Shown: piece after piece, positions 46,701-58,095 of the stretch
Layout: each line of letters starts with the position of its first letter
How positions within the stretch are numbered: position 1 is the stretch's first letter
Assembly: GCA_000507305.1 (NCBI GenBank)
Contig: DF240998.1
Coordinates: 29,198 to 93,197, forward strand
Origin: Breviolum minutum Mf 1.05b.01
Taxonomy: Eukaryota; Sar; Dinophyceae; Suessiales; Symbiodiniaceae
DNA: 64,000 nucleotides
Reading direction: 5' to 3'
The notes under the pieces: model-generated
Told to the model about the DNA's origin: nothing
The model's input: the letters and a program-made list of their open reading frames with translations, nothing else
Databases searched by the model: none
Translations under genes and position numbers: made by a program

Positions 46701-49700
46701 CAGAAAATAGAGATATGTTTTCTATGTTGATGAGACTTTGTTTGGGGGCAATGCCTGGAAGAGAATCTTTGCTTTTGTACGAAGGTTCCAAAAGAAAGTT
46801 GGGAGCAAATAGTTAGCGAGAAGGGAAGCAAGACATGTTGAAGACTCAATTTACAGCTGCAAAGGGACCCACTAGGGTAAGCAACCTCCAATAGGAGGAA
46901 GTTGCTTCAATACATTCTGACAGTGGAATCATCTTCGGGTTCCCTCCTCCAAGTGGTGAAGACATTGGACAAATAAGAGATCTTAAGACTCTTCTTACTC
47001 CAACCATGAACTTTTTCATGTTATAAGATAGGTTTTGCTTAGCTTGGATTGTCTCAACTTTTCAGTTGCAAAGAATCTCAATCTTCAATCTTCAGGATTT
47101 TTTACCACTTTCTACGAACCACGAGTCGTCAAAATTCGGCAGTATCCAGTCGACACAACGAGCTTCAACCCGCAGGATTTCTTCCGCAGTTTCCTGGATG
47201 ATCCCTTTCTCTTTGGCCAGGCAGGTTCCAGCTGTTGCTTATTTTACGCATCAGAAGTTTGGCGTCGGAAATGGAAACATTTCTGAGTAGAAAGGTATCT
47301 TGAATCTGGCACAATCATCCATGGCAAAGGGAATTGGTTTGAATAATGATTGTTTCATAGATGATTGATAAACAGTGCCTAATAGACCATAAACTGATGT
47401 AGATTCAAATTAAGGAGTAAGGGTATTTTCTAGGTAGTCAAGTGATCCCAGTGTTTGCTAGTGAATCACGCTAGGGATCTATCTACGATTGTATTTGTAG
47501 TTATTCACTCAGTGATTTGCAAAAGTCCATAATTGTGGTTTCAAACATAGCAGCAATGTCCATTCTTCGACTAAAAACCTCACCTTTCAGGTGGTTTACC
47601 ATATTTACATATTCGCATGAGCAGTGAAAATTAGAAAACCTGGTTGTTCAGTTTATGTTAGGAGAGTGATACTACCCAGTTTTTATAGGTTTTATGATAA
47701 GCCAATAAAAGGATCCTAAGCAACCCTTATTCTGGAATGTAGCATGGTGAATCTCCTCATCTCTGTTGAACCTGCCTGAAGGTGGCAGCATACCATGCTA
47801 TCAGTGATGTGGAAGCCATGGGAGCAGAACCCATCGATGCCTTAGCTTTAGTCACTCAGTGGAGATTGATGAGTCAATTAGTTCAAGGAATGAAGGAATC
47901 TCCATGTTTTTTCCCGATATTTAGGACTTTGGAGGCAGGTATACAAAAAAAATATGTCCAGAAAAATTGAAATTGACAAGAGTAAGTGTAGAATATTCAC
48001 TTTTGCCGCGGTTGACCTCTTGTTTGGTTGTTTTTTCAGGTTGCTGGTTGGTTGAAAACTCTGATTTTGACACAGCTCAGGTTCAGATTCCCTATGCTTT
48101 GGAGGCACCTTTGATTGACAAATTTTGTAGAACAATTTGTTTTCTTTCCGCTGTCAGAATCATCAGGCATCACCGGCATCAAATGATGTTCTTTTTTTTT
48201 GTTGGGTGCAAGCACCCAAAGGTGATTGTTGCCTTGCTTGTTTAAGGTCAACAAGGTATGAGACAAGTGTAGGAATGACTCAACCTGTAACTCGTTTGGA
48301 AATGTGGAAGTTCCCTTCACAGCGGATTCAGGAAAAGCAAGAGGATGATTTGGTGCAACTAATGGCAGGTGCCAGCAGTTGACATTTGGAAGTTGATTGA
48401 AAGACGTTGGACGGAAGTTTTTCCCCCGCAAATGGGTCTTTTTTTGGGTTGGTGAAAGGTTGGAAATTTTACTAAAGATGGTTACATCCTGATGGTTTAG
48501 GGGCTAGTTGGAGCATAAGTGCTTTCATCGATTTACATTGCAAGATCCTTCTTTGCAAGTCTTTTCCGTAGGATCTGTTTCCTTTCCCCAGGTAGCAAAA
48601 GAAATAAGATGTGGATCAAAATATTACAAGTCCCTATGATGATTTAACACGAGTAAATGTTTCCCAACATCATTGTTTGATGAACGACTCAATGATCATG
48701 TGGGTGTTTCCAAAAATAGGGGTACCCCAAAATGGATGGTTTTTTATAATGGAAAACCCCTATTAAAATGGATGATTTGGGGGTACCACTATTTTCGGAA
48801 ACATCCATGTCTTTCAGAAAGCTTCCTTCACTTGCTTGGAATGAACCACCAACAAAACAGGAGCATCACTGGCGCTGAACTCCGTGGGGTGCGCGTTGGT
48901 TGGAGGCCTGACCGAAAACGTATAGGTCAGAAACTTGACTCCCAAAAAATATGGAGATGTTGGGGAGACTCACAAGATTATCTTTATTTGGATGATAGTT
49001 TCAAAAGATGTGTTGGTTGTTCATTATGTACTTAGGGATCTTGGGGTTAAATAATCCCAACTTGAACTTGCGCATATTTTTTCAAACAAACGGATCTCTC
49101 AACCACCTAACTTACTTCCCTTCTGTTGATTTGGGGGGATAAAGTTTCGGCAGGAATCATTAAATTACCAATTTTGGGGGGAATCAAACTTCACGCAAGC
49201 GTATCATAGATTTTAAGGCATTTCCCCCTTCAAAAATTCGTGCATGAAGTTTTGGGTTGGTAATGCATCATCATGATCCCCCTGTTTTGGTGTCATTCAA
49301 CGGTGGTTTTGTGTTTGTGTCGTTTTTCGCCAGGACACACGTGCGAGGCCAAAGAGTTGGGCTTAGGCTTCTCCGTCTGTGGCCGCATGGAAAGCTCGGC
49401 CACTGGACAAACAAAACGACGGGGCGAGAGAGGGAGCTTTCAGTAGATTTTGATGCCTCAAATGGATGTATCCGATCCCAAAAGCAAAAATTTTAAAAGA
49501 AAAATCAAAAGGGAGAAAGATGACATTGATGATGGCTAGATGTTAAGGCCAGTTTGTTAAGATTGATGCAGATAGGTCGAATCTTTCAAAGAAGATGATT
49601 CTTGTGAAGTTTCGCAGGCGTCAATTGGCCATGGATAAAAAAGTCTAGTTTGAAGAAGTATACAGCAACCTCAAATATCCCAATTTTTGTGGAAGTATGC

Positions 49701-52700
49701 CTTGTTTTCTTGTTTCCATCAGCAAGTGGCCTTCAACCTGTCTACCTTGTTGCTCCATGCTGTCTCTCCCTAAGGTGATGAAGAAGTCTTCGATGAAGCC
49801 AGGTGGAATTCAGTCTGCGTGATGTCAATTTGGAAAAACTTCAGTCATCCTGGTTCACTGGTTCATGCTAATCCAATCCCCAAATCCCAAATTGCCAAAC
49901 CTATATGTTTTATCAACCCAAAACAACCCCAACTCCAACTCCAACACCAACCCCCAACCACCTCCACCATGGGCTGCCAGGCGATTGCTTGATTTTGACG
50001 AAACCTTTGGGTACCGGTGCCCTTTTCGCTGCAGACATGCGTGCTAAAGCTCGTGGGCCTTGGATCCAAGCAGCCTTGAAATGCATGGCCAGCTCCAATG
50101 GTGTCTTGGTGGTGGAAATCCCAAGGGAAACCAATGGTTTTCTTGTCCCTTAAGAAGGCCTTTTGTTTCTTGGGAGGGGGGGTAGCTTTGGCGGGGGAGT
50201 ACCCCCAAAATTCTCATGATATAAGTTATAAGGATGATTTGCTAGGTCACTATGATATGCTGTATATACATGTTTTTTTTAAGGTGGTATGGGGATTGCT
50301 GTGAACCTTCACGTGTTACTGTTACATGATTTTGCCTAGTAGGAAAATCATCACAAGGGATTTGGAAGGATTCCATAGATTCAAATTCACGCAGGTGAAA
50401 TGCCAAATCTGGTTCCAGATCCCCAAAAAAAGGTAGTTTGACTATACCACTATAGTACAAAAAAGCTACAGCTTGAGAAGTTCATTTCTGGAAAACCCCA
50501 GTTTTTCAGGGTCAAGTTTTCCTTGACGTTTCAGCTATGAAGAATCCACTTTTTAGTTTTTTCCAAATCGAAAATCTGAGGTAAAGCTGCGAAGATTCTG
50601 CACAGTCACTTGATTGGAGGAGCATTGATGGGGTTGAGGACAATGACGAGGAAACCCTGGAAATCTGTTTTTGTTTGTGGGGCCTTGGAGGTGTTTATAA
50701 GCTCAGCTATCATTACCTCATTGATCGCAGTGGAGCTAGGAAACCATGTGGAGAATAAAAGTTGCTCCGTTTTTAGGAGCGCCACAATTCACAACTCCCC
50801 TTCACAATTCACAAAATTCAACCAAAAAACCCAGCAGGCAACATTGACTGAATCCTATCGCCAAATAAGGTTATGGTTCAGTGGCATGCACCGATGTGAC
50901 AGGCTTTGGGTTCCTTGGTATCCGTCTTGGATGGTGATTTGGAAAATCATGAAACAATCCTGGAATTCTCCTTGTGAGAAGACCACCCGCACCCTCCAAC
51001 AAATGCCAGCCAATGATTACATCCTCAGGGATGCCATAGGTCGTGTCACCCCAGGTTGATCGGCCATCTCTTCGAAATGTGTTCGCAATCTGAAATGCAG
51101 GCACAGCACGTTTCGGGTGGTTTGGGGGTTGTGCAGGGATTGAATCGAAATGATGGAGATAAAAGACGCTAAGATTTTGGGGGGACTAAAGGTATCACTT
51201 CCAAACACTTTTGGCATCGAAAAAAACCCTACCAGAAAGATATAGTGTGGTTGCAACAGCAATTTGGTGATGCAAGTTTCCCCAATTTGAAAGTGGACAA
51301 TTTCCATGGCTTTTTGAAAGCCCTGTAGGAAAGTATATGTGGTATCCAAGATGGGTGGCCACCCAAAATGTGAATGAACAATTGCAACGGTTCACAGTTC
51401 CAAAGATACCCTGAATGTATGATGCTGTTTTGCTTTGAAAAAGTGTGCATTCTTTATCAAGGAAGGATTCCATTACTTGAATAATCCATGAATCTACCGT
51501 TTTAGAAAGTGAGGATATACTATATACCCCCCGAAATGTATCAGTCCCTGTGTAGCTTCCCATTTTACTGATCGCCCCAAAACCAAACCCTTAAGGACAA
51601 GTATCTTAGGTCGCCAAATACCATGGCTACTAACCCAACTACCGACCCTCCAAAGGTGCAAATTCATTTGGATCAAGTGCCATTCTACGATGGTGCAGTG
51701 GATTGCATCAAGATGGGTATCGAAAGTTCACTACAGGCCGATTTGGATGCTGAAGTGGTTGAACCAACCGGGACGGGGGAAGGTTGCTTGTGAACCAGTG
51801 AATCTTTGTGGAGTTCCAATATGTGTATATAGTACAAATGTATATGATATGTATATACATACATATATTTTAATGTTACACCTTGTTGAGTTTCATGGTT
51901 GTCAAACAGTTGAGACAAATCTCTTTGATGCTTCAGTTCTGATTTGTTGTAACCGAGCCCTTGACGGTCAAAAATGGCCACACAGACTTGATATGCGATC
52001 GTTCTCTGAGGGTAGTACATGCTTGAATCTCTGAAGATAGTCGCAACTTTGTAAATTTCATCATCACATGAAAGCCACGTGGACTTTTCGGAAAAACCCG
52101 CGTTTGAGGTGGCGAATGTTCGTCTCAGAAGGGCAGTATCCAGTGATGACAAGGCACAACTGGATGGAATGATTTCCAGCAAAGGATGAAACTTTGGTGA
52201 ATTTACCCCAAACAAGAAAACTGTGAAGTCGCCTTTGGATTGTTAGTGTAATATGGTTCGGCAAGAGAAAAAGAGTGTTGCGGTTGTTCTTAAAATCTAT
52301 CAGTGCTGGAGTTCGGAATATTTAATCCATATCAACTGGTTATCCAGAAATTTCCCCCAAATTCTTGAAGTGTTGCTGACCTTTGACCATTCTTGAGTTT
52401 CATTTGCCTGCTAGGTGCGATCAGAAGCTGCTTATCCTTTACTCTTTGATCCTCAAACGGCGGGTGGATTGCTGGCCTCAGTTCCCAAAGAACATGCAGA
52501 GCAATGTGTAGCGTGACCCCAAATGGCGGTGGGTGAGTACACTAGAAGTGATTGGAAAACATTGAAAAAAATTGATGTAACTGAAGACGTGTGAATCATT
52601 GGCAAAAAAATGTCGAAAGAAATCACAGGCATTTCTGATTTCGAAGTTTTTGATCCAAAGATTTTAAGTCAGAGATGGTTTCTTTCCACTAATAGCAACA

Positions 52701-53130
52701 GTTTGGTCGCGTTTGTCTATGAAACTCATGGGATTGAGCACGTACTTCACCATTTGGCAATATAAACCTCAACCACTCAAACTGGTCGATGATAAATCAT
52801 AAGCCTTGAGATACAAAAGTTGAAATACACTTGTTATGAGCAGATCCGATTTGAAAACTCTATGGCAAAAAAGCATCTACTCACCCCATCAAAACTAACA
52901 GCTCGCCCCTCAACACATGATAATTTGGAAGACTATCCCTTTAAAGAAAGTAATCCTTTTTGCAGAGGACATGTACCCTGCCTGAAAACGAGCATATCTC
53001 CCTAAAAAAGTGTTTATTCCCAATGGCATCTTCCAACCATCAATTTTCAGATACGAAGGTGGCCAAACTCCACGCCTCCGGTGCAACCTACAGTGCCATC
53101 ATTGGAACGGTGCGGCCTTTGGGGCCGTGA
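37784..53130 (+). CDS. selD: NADH dehydrogenase-like / selenide,water dikinase fusion
   Basis: SelD makes selenophosphate from selenide and ATP for selenocysteine synthesis; here it is fused behind a pyridine-nucleotide-disulfide oxidoreductase domain, a known fusion. My 29 exons: 37784-37933, 38152-38198, 38535-38640, 38867-38962, 39270-39309, 39583-39662, 40978-41090, 41442-41494, 41733-41840, 42401-42471, 43647-43724, 43901-44036, 44612-44775, 44988-45038, 45378-45464, 47176-47220, 47782-47850, 48081-48116, 48344-48377, 48861-48905, 49334-49389, 49775-49802, 49981-50100, 50870-50909, 51055-51100, 51656-51736, 52109-52153, 52415-52507, 53059-53130. All phases agree, giving about 729 residues, the usual fusion length. 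Landmarks (approximate residues): GGGHSH 23-28, GGGAGG 155-160, IFAGGDIAS 272-280, CGGCGAKVG 400-408, GDDAAVV 439-445, TKPLGTG 571-577, TDVTGFG 612-618, DPQTAGG 687-693. The catalytic position is Cys (TGT), not selenocysteine. The Met at 37,784 is the nearest in-frame start; an upstream exon is possible. About ten residues seem missing between exons 23 and 24. Confidence 0.92.
42484..42594 (+). repeat. Dispersed repeat family A, copy 1
   Basis: Shares with 49,163-49,264 and 58,096-58,214 the order ATCA...AAAT/GATGG...CC, TTTTGGG(G)GGAATCAAACTT, a variable middle, then GTGCAT...GTTTGGGTTGGTAAT. It lies in selD intron 10. Confidence 0.55.
42595..42645 (+). repeat. AT-rich dinucleotide runs
   Basis: Two (AT)n runs separated by AGTACTT; a similar patch occurs at 42,270-42,300. 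Both are in selD intron 10. Confidence 0.8.
45594..45738 (+). repeat. Short tandem repeat next to the assembly gap
   Basis: About eight imperfect units of GTGAGCACTCTATGT-type sequence (15-18 bp) run up to the first N. It lies inside selD intron 15. The array probably continues into the gap and caused it. Confidence 0.8.
45739..46435. other. Assembly gap (697 N)
   Basis: Undetermined bases within selD intron 15. No selD exon needs to lie here, because exon 15 and exon 16 join in phase as [12 protein letters not shown], as in SelD homologues. Confidence 0.99.
46436..46620 (+). repeat. Degenerate repeat on the right side of the gap
   Basis: The block GAAACTACGAAAATT(T/C)ACAGAC(A/G)AAAC occurs at about 46,490 and 46,542, with a weaker third copy near 46,584. 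It differs from the repeat on the left side of the gap. Confidence 0.55.
48697..48808. repeat. MITE-like inverted repeat, copy 1
   Basis: Terminal inverted repeats of about 27 bp (GGGTGTTTCCAAAAATAGGG... and its imperfect complement ending ACCACTATTTTCGGAAACATCC) enclose about 55 bp. The whole element is about 110 bp and lies in selD intron 19. The second copy is at 57,843-57,954. No coding capacity. Confidence 0.7.
49163..49264 (+). repeat. Dispersed repeat family A, copy 2
   Basis: Same core and end motif as copies 1 and 3 (TTTTGGGGGGAATCAAACTT ... GTGCATGAAGTTTTGGGTTGGTAAT split by variable sequence). Lies in selD intron 20. Confidence 0.55.
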
Positions 53131-55985
53131 AAAACGGGTGGCGGTCCGAAACGCAGGAAGGGACCTCTGGGTGTATCAAAAAGGTATGACGTTCAATGAC
53201 ATGGTGATGATATTTTTTTGAAAATTTTGCTTGTAGTTCCTTTTCTGGTGGATCAAATTCCGCAAGTTTTCGAGGTGAAGTGTCAGTTTTTACGTGGCAG
53301 GGGCAAAATGGGAAATCACACATATGATGGTTTTTGTTTGTTGCGTTTGGAAAGTGTGGAGAACATTTTTGCATCGATCTGCGGACCCAACAACCTTCCA
53401 GGGTTGGTTGACAAACCCCTTAAATGTTGCAGTGGTTTTTGACCCAAGAAAATGTCAGAACTCATGAGAGATCCACCATCTATATGGGTATTTTTCAGAC
53501 CTGGAACCCGAAAAATCCCCCCGTTTTTGGGGGGGGGAAATCACTGACATCACTGCGTCACCCTTTTTTTTGGCGAGAGGTGCTTGCGAAAGCATCAGCA
53601 CCAGAAGTGATTACAGTCGTGAGTTGATTTTTCGTGAAAGCCCGGATGCAGTTGCTCGATGGAGAATTGGTTTAGATGATGTAGACGCATGACATCAGAC
53701 CTACATGCGAGTTTTTAGGAGGTAATCCTCCTAGATGAGTTTATTTTAGATTGGAAAAGAAAGCATTATTTCCCCTTGTCATGAGCGCACAAAATACAAG
53801 TGTTGATCGGTCTTTACAGTTTCAGCACATGTTTGCAGGGCTGAAAACTAGAAGCCTCTTTTTTTCACGGGTTTGGAACCATGAGGACAGTGGGATAAGC
53901 GTTCAAATCACAGGTTGAAGCATCATAACTTTCTTGTGAACAAGGCTAGTCAGAGCAACATGCAAGTCTCAAAGCGAGAGTTGAAACCTGATGAGTTTGC
54001 ATATAACTGCAGATCTGAGCAAATGTTTCATTGGGCTTTTGCCGCTGTGCATAGCATTTTTATCCAGACATGTGGTCAGCTGGGACAAGTTGCTGAAAAA
54101 AGCTCTTTTGTGACTTCTGAAGCTTAGTTTCTAATGTGGAAGGAAGTGCTTAATTTCTGATTTTTTCAAAATGTGAAGCACAACTTGATAGTTTCAACGA
54201 TATTTTTTTTAAACACCAATCCTTGGGGAATCGATAGAAGTTTCACCCTCCGATGTTTTTGGATGGTTCAACCACCGACTCAAACAATGATCTATTGGTG
54301 TGAGAGCATGGTTTTTTGTATCTTGGATTCTAAAAAACTCTGAGGTTTTTTTTTAGCACTTTCCAGTGGCCGATTTCTTGGAGAAAAAGAAACAGACGCC
54401 CAGTTTACCCAGATTTTTCGGGATCAAACTGTGCAGAGGCAGAGACATCGATTTTCAACGGTTGCGCGTGGAAAAGAACGTGAGATGTTTTGGTGTTACA
54501 CCTCACAAGGTTGAAGAATATGTCCAGCCAAGTAGCATTCCCAAAGAAAAACGGTATCTAAAAAAACGAGTCAATTTATCACTCCCAAAACACATGTCAA
54601 ATTTGATGTGAATTCCTCGAATCGGATGAGAAGCATTCTTGTCAAAGTCTTGGGGGTTCACCATGAGATGTCTCATACCTCCTTTGTGGTTCATCAAGTG
54701 ACATCCTTCCCCGTTCAACACAAGCAAGTTGACGGAACCTGAGACGCAACTTGATGATACCCCAGGATGGTTTTTCTTCACAACGCTCAAGTGATTGGTG
54801 ATGGTTTCCCACCAAGTCAGGCCTTGGACTTTGCATTGAAGACCTTCGCATTTGGACTTTTTCCCCAAAGGCCGTGGCAGTTTTTGGCTAAGTTCATCCA
54901 GATTCATCCAGTGCGTTGATAGACAAAATCTGGAGAATTAATTTGTTAGAGATCCAGAAATCTCAGAATATCACATGGTTTTGAAGAGTTTTTGGTTCAA
55001 AAAACATCCCAACTAGGTGCACAATGTTTTCTATCAACCTTGATCTTTTTCCCTTTAAGAATTGAGACCTGGCAATGAATTGGAACTGCTTGTTGATCCC
55101 CACCCACCTTGCCGCAGGTCCGACGAGGCAAAGGGGATATCTGGGGAAGTTTTTCGTACAAAATTCAAGAGTTGGGCTGGTAGAAATGGTGGTTTTGCAA
55201 TGATCTTCCGGTTCCTAAAAGAAAGCTGCAACTAGGGGTCCAATTACTTGAAATATTGGTTTGCTTCACCAAGATCCGCCAGGAAAACGAGCACCGTCAC
55301 CTTCTCAGAAATAATGACCTCAGTAGTCCTTCGAAATCATCACAACTTGGCTCCAAACTGATGGAAAATGCTAGGTTTTTGTGGGCTTCGCCCAGAAAAG
55401 ATAGAAGTTTTTTGAAAACTGCAGGTAGATTCATGGTTAAAAGATTTCCTTCTGCCCATGTTCTTGACTCCAATTTGATCTCTGGCAACTTCAGGCTGGG
55501 AATGTGTTGCAACACCCACAGAGATTCCCGGCGCGCAGGGGAACTTAATCTGAAGTGGTGAAGCTGATGTGATGCTTCAGGATAATTGGGTAGCTACTGT
55601 TAGGGGGGACCAAAGATTTGAAACATGTTTATCCTCCTTTTTTACCTGGGCAGTTCAAATACCGCCTATATAGGCATGTGGTGTGATGTAACAATCAGCA
55701 CATAGCGGATAGTGTCAACGAAGACTCTTTTTGCGCCGGATTTCGTGGCACATGCTCTGTATTTGATGACTCTGTATACCTTTTTTTGCCAAAAAAACAC
55801 GTTTACTTTTCAAGTTGCAACTTAGGTAAATTGGATTCATAAAATTCCTTTATACATGAGGTAGAGTATAGTATTTCCACTTGTCCGTGTTTGTCTCCGT
55901 TCACGGGCCATTGGTGATGATGCAGCAGGGAAAGTCTCAAGTGCACGACTGCCACATAGTAATTTCAGTCGTGTCCATTTCACTC
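53131..55985. other. Between selD and GT90; no gene assigned
   Basis: The first part will hold the selD 3' UTR. Frames at 53,915-54,127, 54,366-54,611 and 55,256-55,561 (plus) and 54,503-54,907 (minus, 134 codons) are open but show no recognised motif. Some may be exons of an unidentified gene. Confidence 0.3.
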
Positions 55986-55990
55986 ATACA

Positions 55991-57677
55991 TTGATCTTGA
56001 ACCGAACCTCCTTTGTTGCCATGTCATTGCGACGCATGTGCGTTGTGGTTTCCACGTTTTTCCTTTTCGGCCTTGTCGTGGTGCAAGTGTTGCAAGTAGG
56101 ACTGCTATCCCAGAGGCCACAAGACATGATTCAAGAAACCTTGGACTTTTACAGGAATGCAAACATCTCATCACGTGTGATCAGAGCAACTCGGCAAGCT
56201 GCGAAAACTTCCAACCTTCGGGGTGCAGATCAGATCGATGAGACAAGTCTACTTGCCGATCGGATGAAAGCAAGACTTTCGAGTACTCATGGAGTCAGGG
56301 ACAGGCTTCCGAGCACTGATGGGATCAAAGCGAGATTTCCGAGCGATAGAGACAGAGAGTCAATGGTTCGTGATGGTCTTTACATTCAAAGCCACGAGAA
56401 ACTGAAGGAAAACATCCAATGGGCCACAGAGTATGAAAATCGCTCTTCAAAGACGGTTGAGCAGGCTCTTGAGGAGTACAAACGACGCTACCAACGAGAG
56501 CCTCCCGCCAATTTTGGAAAGTGGGTGGATTATGCCTTGGCGAACAAGTGCGAGATTGACAACTATGATATGATCGAGCCTTACTTCCAAGTCTTTCGAA
56601 AGAATGGAGGGATCACAAAGGAAATGGTGCGGGCGGCCATGCGGCTGGAGAGCGTTGGCTTCTACACCATCAACAACAGTGAAATCAAAGACAATGGATG
56701 CTCGACGCACCATTTTCTGGTCACCATTTTGCCTGAGTTCGTCGACATTCTTTCTGGTACACCATTCACCTTTGTGGTGAATTGTCTTGATGAACCCCGT
56801 TTTCTCTATCCCTCTGACCTGAATGGGAATCGTTTATCGGAGCCCTTTGACTTGGCGAAGGCCCCAGATATCAACAAGTTAGTCTATGACAATGCGAACT
56901 CGATTGGCAAAGAAATCCTGCGAAACTGTTGGCAAATTGATCGAGTTCGGAGAAACTTCAACTACCATTTTTTTTCTCACCCATCCCAATTGGCCGATTC
57001 AAACCCAGCTTGGAGTAATTTTTTCACAAGCTACTATACCTGGCTGTACTACAGACATTCCTATACCTGCTAACTACCATTGGGAAAGAAGAGGTGCCAA
57101 ATTCGCTGATAGTGCGACCTTCGACAGTAAAAAGCCTGGCTTTGTATGGAGGGGGTCATCTACAGGTGGAGATATCCGCAGCCATGTAATTGAGTGGGCC
57201 TCCCATCATCGCCTGAGGTTTCAGAGATTGTTTGGTACTTCTAACAATGCAGACGTTGGCATCACGGCCATCATACAGGCCAGCAATACCAAAGACGTGA
57301 ACAAGTATTACCCAATCGTCGACCAGATTTCTGAGGAGGCTCAAGCGACCCACAAGTTCTTGATGGATATCGATGGAAATTCTTTTTCTCAGCGCTTCAT
57401 GACGTTTGCCAAGAAATACAATTCAGCAATTATCAAGGCGACGATTTTTGACGAGTTTGCATTGTACACTCTCCGGCCCTGGATTGATTATGTTCCAGTG
57501 GATTTTTCATACCTCAATGTTGATGCCACGGTCGACTGGTTGGAGAAGCATCCTCAGGTCCCTAAAAGGATTGCGCAACATGCAAATGAGATGGGCCAAA
57601 AGCGCCTGCGAGTTGAAGACATGAAGTGCTATTGGGCACGTGTCCTGTTGGAATACCGTAGTCTTTGGCGGGGCTGA
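55991..57677 (+). pseudogene. Intronless GT90/CAP10-type glycosyltransferase, one frameshift
   Basis: Two frames, 55,991-57,073 and 56,886-57,677, make one protein of about 560 residues. Residues 17-37 form a signal-anchor helix (VVVSTFFLFGLVVVQVLQVG), giving a Golgi/ER type II layout. Then come three degenerate 11-residue repeats (about 90-115) and the CAP10/GT90 domain: YKRRYQREPPANFGKWVDYA, DIPIPANYHWERRGAKF, FVWRGSSTGGDIRSHVIEW, FLMDIDGNSFSQRF, and RPWIDYVPVDFSYLNVD. The family includes protein O-glucosyl/xylosyltransferases and fungal CAP10; the substrate here is unknown. The phase changes by +1 between the 'HPSQLADSNPAW' and 'ATIPGCTTDIPIP' parts, near the T8 (56,970) or T6 (57,020) run, so a sequencing indel is as likely as real decay. 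It has no introns, unlike its neighbours. Alternative start: Met 11. Confidence 0.75.
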
Positions 57678-57842
57678 TGGCGTTTTCTCAGAACTTCAAT
57701 CTTGGATTCTGTGCCGCTGGTAAATTTGTTCGGTGTGACGGTGCAATGAGGAAAAAATATGCTTTGACCGAACAACAGAAGATAACTTTGGACGATTCAA
57801 AAGCTAGAACCGAAGAAATTGATCATAAATTCTTGACATCAT

Positions 57843-57954
57843 ATGGGTGTTTCCGTAAATGGTGGTACCCCTAAAACACCCCAAAATGAACATTTTTAGT
57901 AGGAAAACCCATGGTTGTTGGGTACCACCATTTTCGGAAACATCCATATATTGA
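57843..57954. repeat. MITE-like inverted repeat, copy 2, with 9-bp TSD
   Basis: GGGTGTTTCC(G)TAAATGGTGGTACCC at the left pairs with GGGTACCACCATTTTCGGAAACATCC at the right. TGACATCAT occurs directly on both sides (57,834-57,842 and 57,955-57,963), as expected of a target-site duplication. Same family as 48,697-48,808. Confidence 0.75.
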
Positions 57955-58095
57955 TGACATCATAATCATCATATATCTACATAACTCAACCTCAGTGATG
58001 TGAACATCTAAGGCCCGGCTTCACCAGCTTGGCTGCTGGAGAGGATGGTTGTTTAGGAATCACTCCAGAGGTGCCTGAAATTTTGAGGTGAAATT

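Larger units (their letters stand above)
37934..53058 (+). other. 28 introns of selD: GT, GC and GA donors
   Basis: The donors I read, by intron number, are GT for 3, 4, 5, 7, 9, 10, 12, 17, 19, 22, 23, 24 and 28; GC for 11, 13, 14, 16, 20, 25, 26 and 27; and GA for 1, 2, 6, 8, 15, 18 and 21. All end AG, and the next exon base is G in all but introns 4 and 7. Lengths run from 176 bp (intron 11) to about 1.7 kb (intron 15, with the gap). Intron 14 is flanked by the same six bases, AAGGCC, at both ends. Intron 4 has an alternative reading that adds three residues (VKP context) but needs a TG donor. Confidence 0.75.
44612..53130 (+). other. Selenide,water dikinase domain exons (13-29)
   Basis: Exons 13-29 give the AIRS/PurM-type kinase fold. 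Motifs in order are [29 protein letters not shown] with the catalytic Cys-x-x-Lys; [170 protein letters not shown]; and [17 protein letters not shown] at the stop. Every conserved SelD block is present, so the enzyme should be active if spliced as drawn. Confidence 0.9.

Noticed and set aside
45700..46816. Long frames across the N gap
   Set aside because: They consist of undetermined bases and have no sequence support.
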